Shown here piece after piece: positions 27,468 to 35,068 of a stretch of 64,000 nt of DNA. Position 1 is the first letter of the stretch, and every line of letters begins with the position of its first letter. The notes under the pieces are model-generated. The model was not told where the DNA came from. It did no database searches and worked only from the letters and a program-made list of their open reading frames with translations. Both the position numbers and the translations under genes were made by a program. The DNA comes from an uncultured Bacilli bacterium (GTDB lineage Bacteria > Bacillota_I > Bacilli_A > RF39 > UBA660), in assembly GCA_934162285.1 (NCBI GenBank), contig CAKPHY010000001.1, positions 29,748 through 93,747 on the forward strand, written 5' to 3'.

Positions 27468-28339
27468 TTGTATCCTTTTTCAACTTTAGCTTTTTTTAAA
27501 ACTTTGTCGGTATTTATAGCAGTACCAAGTTCATATTGAGCATAGGCGTAATCTAACATTTCGCTTGCTTCCTTATTTCTTAATTCGCTTGATGGTTCAT
27601 CTAATACTATAGCTAAGATACGCATATTATTTTTTTTAGCTGTTGCTACTAAACAATATCCTGCTGTTTTAGTATATCCAGTTTTTAAACCATCAACACC
27701 GTCATAAAATCTAACTAGTTTATTAGTATTAACTAACCATAATCTTCTATTGGTATTTTCTCTTAAATAACTTTCATATAAAGATGTATATTTAAATATT
27801 TCTTCATGCTTTACTAATTCTAAAGCTATTTTAGCTAAATCATTAGCAGTTGTATAGTGTCCTTCAGTTGTTAAGCCGTGAGAATTTTTAAATACTGTAT
27901 TAGTTAAACCTAATTCTTTTGCTCTTTTATTCATAAGACTAACAAAATTTTCTTCAGTTCCAGCTATTTTTTCAGCTAAAGCAACTACAGCATCATTACC
28001 GCTCGCGATAGCTATTCCTTTAAAAAGATCTTCAACGGTCATTCTTTCATTGGTTTCTAATAGTATTTGACTTCCACCCATACTAGATGCATGAGCACTT
28101 ACAGTTACTACTTGATTCCAAGATAAAACACTTTTGTCAATTGCTTCGACGATCAAAAGCATTGACATCATTTTAGTTAAAGATGCTGGTTCTAATTTTT
28201 CGTGGGGATTTTTTGAAAATATTATTTCACCTGTGCTTGCTTCTAAAAGCAATGCTGCTCTAGCATTTGTTGCTAAAGTTACCTCAGCACGAACAAAAAA
28301 AGGAATAAAACACAATAAAATTAATATAAATTTTTTCAC
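27215..28339 (-). CDS. dacA: D-alanyl-D-alanine carboxypeptidase (PBP5 family)
   Basis: Trims the terminal D-Ala from peptidoglycan stem peptides outside the membrane. Active-site motifs: Ser53-Leu-Thr-Lys56 (PASLTK), Ser113-Gly-Asn115 and Lys219-Thr-Gly221, followed by the beta-rich PBP5 C-terminal domain and a short amphipathic end (FFQLLTRKFKLIFN). A signal peptide occupies the first ~18 residues (ending FFVRA). I use the GTG at 28339 because AGGTGG precedes it; an ATG 12 nt upstream overlaps that ribosome-binding site. 374 aa. The gene's last 265 bp are duplicated at 24996-25260. Confidence 0.94.
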   Translation of the reverse strand: MKKFILILLCFIPFFVRAEVTLATNARAALLLEASTGEIIFSKNPHEKLEPASLTKMMSMLLIVEAIDKSVLSWNQVVTVSAHASSMGGSQILLETNERMTVEDLFKGIAIASGNDAVVALAEKIAGTEENFVSLMNKRAKELGLTNTVFKNSHGLTTEGHYTTANDLAKIALELVKHEEIFKYTSLYESYLRENTNRRLWLVNTNKLVRFYDGVDGLKTGYTKTAGYCLVATAKKNNMRILAIVLDEPSSELRNKEASEMLDYAYAQYELGTAINTDKVLKKAKVEKGYKDEVEIVPSKKVTFLKNKMDEDPKIDLTIDLNNIKAPIKKGDKVGTMKVRINNSYEVVELTVNEDINKITFFQLLTRKFKLIFN

Positions 28340-28362
28340 ATTCCACCTCATTTAAAAATATG

Positions 28363-28387
28363 AAAAAAAATAGTAAAAATTACTATT
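28363..28387 (-). terminator. Terminator of the surface-polymer operon
   Basis: AATAGTAA-TTT-TTACTATT followed by TTTTTT on the minus strand, downstream of the polytopic membrane protein gene. Confidence 0.8.
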
Positions 28388-28414
28388 CTTTTAATAAACT
28401 TATATGCTTTATTG

Positions 28415-29878
28415 TTATGCAGTGGCTTTTTTTATGTATATATAGCACATATCATCTTGATAATACAAATCATATTCTTCCATTTCATCAAGAAAATAAT
28501 GTAATTGGTTGACTTTATATGTTAGTATTACATCAAAATCATAATGTTCTAACAATTCACGGGTATTTTCTCTTACTTCGCCTATTTTTAAAGAGTTTGG
28601 TAATATTTCTGAACTAAATACATCACCTAGACCATATGAAAATATTTTTACATCATCAAGTAAATTGTATTGATCTAGTTTATATAATAGATAGCCACCA
28701 CCACCAAAATCATTAAATAGTCTTTTAGGTTTTAATTCGCCTATTTTTTTTACAGCTTCGTCACTATAGTATCCATCATTATCAATAACACCAACTGTTT
28801 TAAGAGTTTTTATTTGCTTATATCCTGCTAATGTACACGTAGCTACTAATAATAAGCAAAAACAAATGTAAATTGGTTTTTCTAACTTTCTGAATGGTTT
28901 TTTTAAAGTTTCATACACCTCATTGCTTACAAAGAAATATTTTCCTAAATTCCACATTGAATAGATTGCATACATTCCTATAAATCTTTGGCTTTTCAAA
29001 CACATATAAAAGAAAAGTAATTGAAATGCAATTTCATAGAATTTCATTTTATGTTTTGTTAATATTAGATTAAAGATAGGAATAGCTATTATTATGAAAA
29101 TATACATCCCGAAAAGGCCGTGGAAATCTGGGCTCATCCATTCTACAATATTATTTAACATGTTATTATCAGCCATGTTAGTAAATGGATATAGGATCAT
29201 TTTATATCCAAATGGATTTAAACAACTAGCAATTAATGTTAATATTAATACTTTTATTAACGTTTGAATTTGAGTTTTTGAAAGATTATTAGATGACCAA
29301 CGTTCTTCTTTAAATTTAAATATTTTTAAAAATAGTTCACATAATAGAACACCTATTATAAAGATATATGATAAAGAAGAAGAGCCACCATGGAAATTTA
29401 CCCATAATATTTGTAATATAGGAATTGTATAAATTAATTTTTGATATTTTTTTTCATCATCTAAATAGCTAAATAGTATATAAACTAAATATGCCATAAA
29501 AACTAGACTCAAGATATATGGACGTGGTCCTGTAACTTTAAAAAATACAGTAACCATTAATAAATAAACTAACTTAAAATCAAATATTTTCTTTAAATTT
29601 ACCTTTAACATTTTTGCTAGCAATATATATAAAATTAAAAATATTACTAACATTATAGCCAGACACCCTACTGGACCTAATTTGTACATTATTAACTCTG
29701 TTAGCCATTCATGTGATGTCCATTCATATGGACCATGCCATGTAAATAGTTCGCTTTTTGGAATTGTATGGGTATTACTTATGTAATGTCCAATAACATA
29801 ATGCCAAAACCAATCATTATCAGTTATTGGTTCCAATGACATGATTAACCCCATAATAAACGTAAATATAACTACCAT
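28415..29878 (-). CDS. Polytopic membrane protein, possibly GT-C-like glycosyltransferase
   Basis: 487 aa with ten or more hydrophobic segments. Right after the first segment comes TDNDWFWHYVIGHYI and then WTSHEWLTELIMYK; an acidic D-x-D-W motif in the first outer loop followed by a conserved HEW is typical of a bacterial family of polytopic proteins related to GT-C transferases, which use polyprenyl-phosphate sugars. A soluble ~95 residue C-terminal domain (from DNDGYYSDEAVKKIG) ends the protein. It follows the ATP-grasp gene by 12 nt with an AGGAGG site and is last in the operon. Enzyme activity is inferred only. Confidence 0.65.
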   Translation of the reverse strand: MVVIFTFIMGLIMSLEPITDNDWFWHYVIGHYISNTHTIPKSELFTWHGPYEWTSHEWLTELIMYKLGPVGCLAIMLVIFLILYILLAKMLKVNLKKIFDFKLVYLLMVTVFFKVTGPRPYILSLVFMAYLVYILFSYLDDEKKYQKLIYTIPILQILWVNFHGGSSSLSYIFIIGVLLCELFLKIFKFKEERWSSNNLSKTQIQTLIKVLILTLIASCLNPFGYKMILYPFTNMADNNMLNNIVEWMSPDFHGLFGMYIFIIIAIPIFNLILTKHKMKFYEIAFQLLFFYMCLKSQRFIGMYAIYSMWNLGKYFFVSNEVYETLKKPFRKLEKPIYICFCLLLVATCTLAGYKQIKTLKTVGVIDNDGYYSDEAVKKIGELKPKRLFNDFGGGGYLLYKLDQYNLLDDVKIFSYGLGDVFSSEILPNSLKIGEVRENTRELLEHYDFDVILTYKVNQLHYFLDEMEEYDLYYQDDMCYIYIKKATA

Positions 29879-29890
29879 AAAGTTTTCCTC

Positions 29891-30913
29891 CTACAACTTT
29901 ATTTTCTTAAGTTCTTCACCAAGAACATCTTCTATTTCTTTTAAATGACCTGTTTTAGAATTTTTCAATTTATAATGTTGGATAAGACCATATCCAGGAT
30001 ATTCATTACCTTCTACTATAACAGGACCTTTTTCAGAGAAAGCAACATCCCAACCGATGTAGCGCACTTCAAGAATTTCTTTGTGAGCCTCAATACACAT
30101 ATCAAAAGCTTTTTGTACATCTTTGATACAAACATCTTTAAATTTTTTACGTGTAAGTGGATGAGATTCATAAATATTGCCATAATCATCAATAACGTTG
30201 CTATTTATTTTACCATCTTTATCAAACGAGCAATATAAATCATTAGTACAACCTATAATCGCCGTTTCGTCTTGATTTATTCTTAAAGCATTATTTAATA
30301 GATGAATTTTACCATCTTTATCTACCAATGTAATTACTCTAAAAGAATTTACTACATTAGGATTTATTTCGTTTAATTCTTTACTTTGAACTATAGCTTC
30401 TTCAACTAAAAATTGCCCATGTTCTTTTAATTTATGATACAAATTTTCTACTTCGTAGTTTTTAACTATTATTTTCTTAACTCCATGTCCACCTTCACCT
30501 ATTGGAGTTTTAGCAAATACTACTTCTTGATTTTCTAAAAATTCTTTAAATTCTTCTAATGTTGCAATTTTTAGATTTATATAGTTGCGTTTTAAATATT
30601 TTTTAAAATATTGATTAAAAACTAATTTATCATTTAGAAGTACAGTGTATTTGGGATTATTTAAATATGCAAGTATTTTGTAAAACTTTTTAGCTGTCAC
30701 GAATGTATCTTTTTCTTTTTTACTTAAATTGATATAATCACCACGAAAATAATCTGTGTATCCACAACCTCTTGTCAAGAAGTTGATAAATATATCAGCT
30801 TTTATATATAATTTTGATTTCCCAGTATTTTTAGAAATTGTTTCAATGTGCTTGTTTAATCTTGTTTTATCTATTCCTCTTATTTTTCTTAAGATCCATC
30901 TTGTTACATTCAT
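29891..30913 (-). CDS. Sugar-transfer-associated ATP-grasp protein
   Basis: 340 aa ATP-grasp enzyme of the ATPgrasp_ST type. Visible are the phosphate loop AKTPIGEGGHGVKK (Lys135, Gly139-Gly144), the LVEEAIVQ adenine-contact strand, VNSFRVITLVDKDGKI, the basic NNALRIN segment, RYIGWDVAFSEKGPVIVEGN (metal-binding E-x-N near the end) and YPGYGLIQHY. The family is found in polysaccharide loci and is predicted to make amide or ester bonds between a carboxylate and an amine. Its ATG overlaps the alanine racemase stop by 4 nt, which argues that the two act on one pathway. Cytoplasmic. Substrates unknown. Confidence 0.85.
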   Translation of the reverse strand: MNVTRWILRKIRGIDKTRLNKHIETISKNTGKSKLYIKADIFINFLTRGCGYTDYFRGDYINLSKKEKDTFVTAKKFYKILAYLNNPKYTVLLNDKLVFNQYFKKYLKRNYINLKIATLEEFKEFLENQEVVFAKTPIGEGGHGVKKIIVKNYEVENLYHKLKEHGQFLVEEAIVQSKELNEINPNVVNSFRVITLVDKDGKIHLLNNALRINQDETAIIGCTNDLYCSFDKDGKINSNVIDDYGNIYESHPLTRKKFKDVCIKDVQKAFDMCIEAHKEILEVRYIGWDVAFSEKGPVIVEGNEYPGYGLIQHYKLKNSKTGHLKEIEDVLGEELKKIKL

Positions 30914-32085
30914 ATTTCTCCCTCTTTGTTTTCCGTATAGATTTTTTTATTGTTATTGCCAATATTTATCAGCATTTCTGCTAGGCCAATTCCTTCAAAT
31001 CGGCTTAACGTTCCCAATGAAATTCCTTTACCTAAAATTATTACTGTATCATTTATTGACACTTTTTTATCTATAGAAATGGTCATCATGTTCATTCCTA
31101 TACTTCCCACAACATCGTATTTTTTATCATTTATCATTACATATCTTCCATTGTTTTTATTTCCTATTCCATTGGCATAACCTATAGGAAGTATTGCTAT
31201 TCGCATATTTTTCTTAGCACGATAAGTGCAACCATAACCAATATATTCGCCCTTTTTTACTTCTTTAATTTGAATTATTCTTGTTTGCATTGACATTAAT
31301 GGTTTCACATTAATCGTAGTATTATTAATTGTTTTACTTAATTTGTAAATTTTTTGATAGCAAATATTTCTTAGAATTTTTATTTTATTTTTTATCCCCT
31401 TATTACTTATTTTATAGCCTACATCATATCCATACATTAAAATTCCTAGTCTTGTTCCATTCACATATGGCAATTTTTCATGAGATAACATAACTATCGA
31501 ATTAGCTAAATGAATAATAGGTATTTTAGTTAAATCAATTAAAGATGTTAACTCTTGAAATTTTTCTACTTGCTCATCGTAATGTTTATCAATTAAACCT
31601 GTTGTTGCAAAGTGTGTAAAGATACCTTCTATAAAAATATTTTTATTTGTATCTTCAAATATTTTTTTTACTTCATTTTTATTTTTTATACCTAATCGAT
31701 TCATTCCTGTATCAAGCTTTAGATGTACTTTTATTTTTTGAGATAAATTAATTTTTTTCAATTCATTATAGTAGTTATAATCATGTATTGTTAATGTTAT
31801 ATTGTTCATAGCTGCTTCTTTTAATCTACTTAATGATATTGGTTGCAAGCACAAGATAGGAATTTTTTCATTCATTTTTCTTATTTCTAGTGCTTCATCT
31901 AAATATGATACAGCTAAATAATTTATGCCACCTTTTATTAATTCATTAACTATATCTTTTCCATGACCATAGAAGTTAGATTTAACAACTCCGATATAGT
32001 ATTTATATTGAGGATGATCTTCTATAATTGTTTCAACATTTTTAGAAACAAATTCTAAATTAATTTTTACAATTGTATCATTCAT
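30910..32085 (-). CDS. Alanine racemase-like PLP enzyme
   Basis: Fold-type III racemase, 391 aa. The PLP lysine is Lys35 in VVKSNFYGHG; LKLDTGMNRLG, FTHFATT and the HLANS segment follow. The second catalytic residue is the tyrosine in IGYGCTYRAKKNMRIAILPIGYANG (core YGCTYRAKK). The usual G-R-x-C-M-D motif reads GSIGMNMM, an unusual change near the PLP phosphate. It overlaps the flippase gene by 8 nt and the ATP-grasp gene by 4 nt. It may supply D-alanine (or another D-amino acid) to a surface polymer rather than, or as well as, to the wall; no other alanine racemase is in this window, so a housekeeping role is possible. Confidence 0.85.
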   Translation of the reverse strand: MNDTIVKINLEFVSKNVETIIEDHPQYKYYIGVVKSNFYGHGKDIVNELIKGGINYLAVSYLDEALEIRKMNEKIPILCLQPISLSRLKEAAMNNITLTIHDYNYYNELKKINLSQKIKVHLKLDTGMNRLGIKNKNEVKKIFEDTNKNIFIEGIFTHFATTGLIDKHYDEQVEKFQELTSLIDLTKIPIIHLANSIVMLSHEKLPYVNGTRLGILMYGYDVGYKISNKGIKNKIKILRNICYQKIYKLSKTINNTTINVKPLMSMQTRIIQIKEVKKGEYIGYGCTYRAKKNMRIAILPIGYANGIGNKNNGRYVMINDKKYDVVGSIGMNMMTISIDKKVSINDTVIILGKGISLGTLSRFEGIGLAEMLINIGNNNKKIYTENKEGEI

Positions 32086-33703
32086 ATTTTCTCCTATTTA
32101 TTTTTAGTTTTTTTAATATTTTGTCTATTTCTTCTTCACTAAAGATTTTAAAAATTAATTTTGTTTTATACGTAATATATATGTATATTGGAACAAATAT
32201 TAGTCCTGAAATTCCTACTTTAAGCAAATTATAATTGATATTATTTAATAGACTTTTCTTTAAAATAAACGAAGTTAATAGTAATAATGTACTTACAATA
32301 GTTATTTTAAATAATAATTTAAATATTTCTTTATATTTGAAATTCAATTCTTTTTTTAGATTTATGAATACTATAGTAATAGATATTAATTGTCCTATCA
32401 TTGTTGAAATGATTGTACCTATAATGGGATAAAATTTAATTTTGTTTAATAAAAGAATCAAGGGAATATCCAAAATGGCATTTACAACTATACCTACAAT
32501 AGTGTTTAGATAAACTAACTTATATTTTTTCATTCCCTGCAAAATCATATTTATTACTAAATGAATACTAAATAGTATACTAACAACAGATAAAACTGCT
32601 AGAATTACTCCACCATAAGGGCTACTTCCATAAAAGATAGAATATATTTCTTTTGAATATAAAATTATAAAGAATGAAATAGGTATGCTTACAAAATTTA
32701 TAATATTAATGGCTTGATTAAATTTTTGATTTAATTCTTTATGCTGATTTTTTAAATAATTATCAACAATAAAAGGTACAATACTTGCACAAAGACCTAA
32801 AGCTAAAGTATTTATAATCATACAAATTTTAGGTGCCCATGTTACAATTATGCTGGCAATAAGTTCACATTGACTAGCATCATATCCTATTAAATATAGT
32901 CCTTTAATAATAAACTTGAAATCGATTAATTCATATATATTTTGAGAAACTGATATTATGGTTGCTGGCAAAGCATATATGGCTATTTTTTTTATAATAT
33001 TTTTAGAATTATTTAGATTTTTTTGAGGTATTTCTTTAACTGAAATATATTTTTTACGTTTTTTATTTAAATATAAATATGCTATTATGGCTCCTATTGT
33101 TGTTCCTGAAAGGGCAAAAGATATTCCAACAGGAATGCTAAAATGCAAAATATTTATTGTTAAATAAGAACCAACAAGAACAACAAATATTCTAACTAAT
33201 TGTTCTATTAGTTGGCTAAATGTTGATGGAGTTATATATTTATTACCTTGCATGTATCCTCTAGTAACGCTTAAAAATGGTACTATCAATAAGCAGAACG
33301 AAATTACTCTTATTACTAAAACTATTGATTCTATTGATTGACCACCCTTAATATCGCCTATTATAAATAGTCCAATGGATCGAGCAAAGATAAAAAGTAC
33401 TAAAAAAGCGATAGTGGAAATGATCGAAATTATTTTAGTAGATACTTTATACGCATATTCACGTTCTTCTATTTGATTTAAGGCATTATATTCGGCAATC
33501 ATTATACATATTGCAGTGGGAATTCCACTTGTTGATATGTTTAAAAGTAAATTATATACATTATATGCATATGAATATAAAACGCCGCCATCTGTTCCTA
33601 CTATCTTATAAAATGGTATTACATATAGTACTCCCAGTATTTTAGTTATTATTAATAGTATATAAGAAATGATTGTACCTTCTGTAAAACTATTTTTTTT
33701 CAT
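32078..33703 (-). CDS. MOP-superfamily lipid-linked oligosaccharide flippase (SpoVB/MurJ-like)
   Basis: 541 aa with ~14 predicted membrane segments. The N-terminus SFTEGTIISYILLIITKILG and the following YVIPFYKIVGTDGGVLYSYAYNVYNLLLNISTSGIPTAI (core GTDGGVLYSYAYNVYNLLL) match the SpoVB/YtgP branch of MurJ-like flippases. It should move a lipid-linked glycan across the membrane. First gene of the operon, with GAGGT 5 nt before the start. The following alanine racemase overlaps it by 8 nt. It may carry lipid II or a separate polymer precursor; sequence alone does not decide. Confidence 0.85.
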   Translation of the reverse strand: MKKNSFTEGTIISYILLIITKILGVLYVIPFYKIVGTDGGVLYSYAYNVYNLLLNISTSGIPTAICIMIAEYNALNQIEEREYAYKVSTKIISIISTIAFLVLFIFARSIGLFIIGDIKGGQSIESIVLVIRVISFCLLIVPFLSVTRGYMQGNKYITPSTFSQLIEQLVRIFVVLVGSYLTINILHFSIPVGISFALSGTTIGAIIAYLYLNKKRKKYISVKEIPQKNLNNSKNIIKKIAIYALPATIISVSQNIYELIDFKFIIKGLYLIGYDASQCELIASIIVTWAPKICMIINTLALGLCASIVPFIVDNYLKNQHKELNQKFNQAINIINFVSIPISFFIILYSKEIYSIFYGSSPYGGVILAVLSVVSILFSIHLVINMILQGMKKYKLVYLNTIVGIVVNAILDIPLILLLNKIKFYPIIGTIISTMIGQLISITIVFINLKKELNFKYKEIFKLLFKITIVSTLLLLTSFILKKSLLNNINYNLLKVGISGLIFVPIYIYITYKTKLIFKIFSEEEIDKILKKLKINRRKYE

Positions 33704-33750
33704 TTTTACCTCTTAATCTATATAACGCTATATTTTATAGCTTTATTTAT

Positions 33751-33779
33751 ATTTTATCATTACATCAACTAGATGTCTA
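33751..33779 (-). promoter_or_regulatory. Promoter of the flippase-racemase-ATP-grasp operon
   Basis: TAGACA (33779-33774), 17 bp and TAAAAT (33756-33751) with an extended TGA. A small hairpin, GCTATA-AAA-TATAGC, lies in the ~40 nt leader. Confidence 0.55.
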
Positions 33780-33819
33780 TTATTTATTCTTATAATGAAA
33801 AGATTGAAAAAAATAATTT

Positions 33820-35061
33820 TTATTCATTCCAACCTAATATTTTTATTAATTTTTTATCGGCATAATTATATGCTGATAATGGATAGTTTTGACGATCTGT
33901 CGAATTGGAAGTAGTTAAAACATCAACAATTTTTCCATCTTTTTCAACTAATCCCGAAACAACTATAGTATGAACGTAAGAATTATTAGCACCAACTTGC
34001 ATAATATCGCCTTTTTCAGCATAAAAATAGTTTACATCAGTTACAGAACATAATCCTGCTCCTGTATTATTTCTGGCATAACTATAAAAATAACTTACAC
34101 CTGTCCATGATGGTGTTCTGCCTTTTTCAGCAGTTGTTTCATCAACTAAACTTCCATAGTATTTCCACTTATAATTACCAGTTACATCCATAGGTATACC
34201 CCCGGCATAAATAACTTGAGAAGCGTAATTTTGACAATTTCCTCCATATACAGCAAAATCAAAATAATCACTATTCCTAGTTAATGCATATTTTTCTAGA
34301 TAAATATAAGCGGAATTGTGGTCATAACTATGATCACATTTTTTAGTAGTAATACCTTTATTTTCTAGATATGATTCGTAATATAATTTTTCATTTTCAA
34401 CTGATTTTTCAACTTTTTCTAAAGCATTATTTACTAATTCGATTAAATCTTTTTTAGTTTCAGTTTCATCTTTAGTAATTTTATAGTAATCAGTTATTAT
34501 ATTATAGAAATCAGCTGCTTTTTCTACTTTAACTAATTCGTTATTGGCATTAAAGGTAAAAATATTTTTTACTCCTTGCGTAACAGATTCTATATCATTC
34601 ATAAAATTGAAAGTTACTTTGCTATCTTCTAAAATTGTTATAGTAATTAAATCATCATTATTTTTTATTTCTTTAATTGTTAAAGTGTAATTACCATCTT
34701 TTAGTTTTAAATCATTTCTTTGTAATAAGCGATATCTAACAAAATAATTCATAGCCATTTGTGTTAAATTTGCTTCATTTTGAGCTGATGGACTAAAAAG
34801 ATAAGTAAAATTATATTCATTTAATTCTTTCATTGTTAGAAAATATAAATCAAAGTAAGAAATAATTTTATTTTTTATTTCATCATTTATTGATAAACCA
34901 CTTATATTTTTAAAATCTTTTAAAAATGTTGTTTGTTTAGGGGTATAAGAATCTTTTTCTTTAGTTGAAGTGCATGATTTTACTAAAAATATAATTCCTA
35001 TTATTAATACTAATAAAATAATTATGGGTTTCTTTTTTAATTTAATTTTTCGTTTATTCAT
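33820..35061 (-). CDS. Membrane-anchored protein with amidase_6 (NlpC/P60-like) domain
   Basis: 413 aa. Residues ~12-29 form an N-terminal membrane anchor ending at a cysteine (LVKSC), which is a poor lipobox because of the lysine. The middle is a ~200 residue extracellular region resembling DUF4829-like spacers (not assigned). The C-terminal ~150 residues match the putative amidase domain: YDHNSAYIYLEKYAL, the catalytic cysteine in YGGNCQNYASQVIYAGG, and the histidine in SYVHTIVVSG. Probably a cell-wall peptidase or amidase outside the membrane. It follows polA by 7 nt with AGGTG and may be cotranscribed. Confidence 0.8.
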   Translation of the reverse strand: MNKRKIKLKKKPIIILLVLIIGIIFLVKSCTSTKEKDSYTPKQTTFLKDFKNISGLSINDEIKNKIISYFDLYFLTMKELNEYNFTYLFSPSAQNEANLTQMAMNYFVRYRLLQRNDLKLKDGNYTLTIKEIKNNDDLITITILEDSKVTFNFMNDIESVTQGVKNIFTFNANNELVKVEKAADFYNIITDYYKITKDETETKKDLIELVNNALEKVEKSVENEKLYYESYLENKGITTKKCDHSYDHNSAYIYLEKYALTRNSDYFDFAVYGGNCQNYASQVIYAGGIPMDVTGNYKWKYYGSLVDETTAEKGRTPSWTGVSYFYSYARNNTGAGLCSVTDVNYFYAEKGDIMQVGANNSYVHTIVVSGLVEKDGKIVDVLTTSNSTDRQNYPLSAYNYADKKLIKILGWNE

Positions 35062-35068
35062 TTTTCAC

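Noticed and set aside
33704..33819. Riboswitch in the leader of the flippase operon
   Set aside because: Only a small hairpin is visible in a ~40 nt leader; no known riboswitch core is present.
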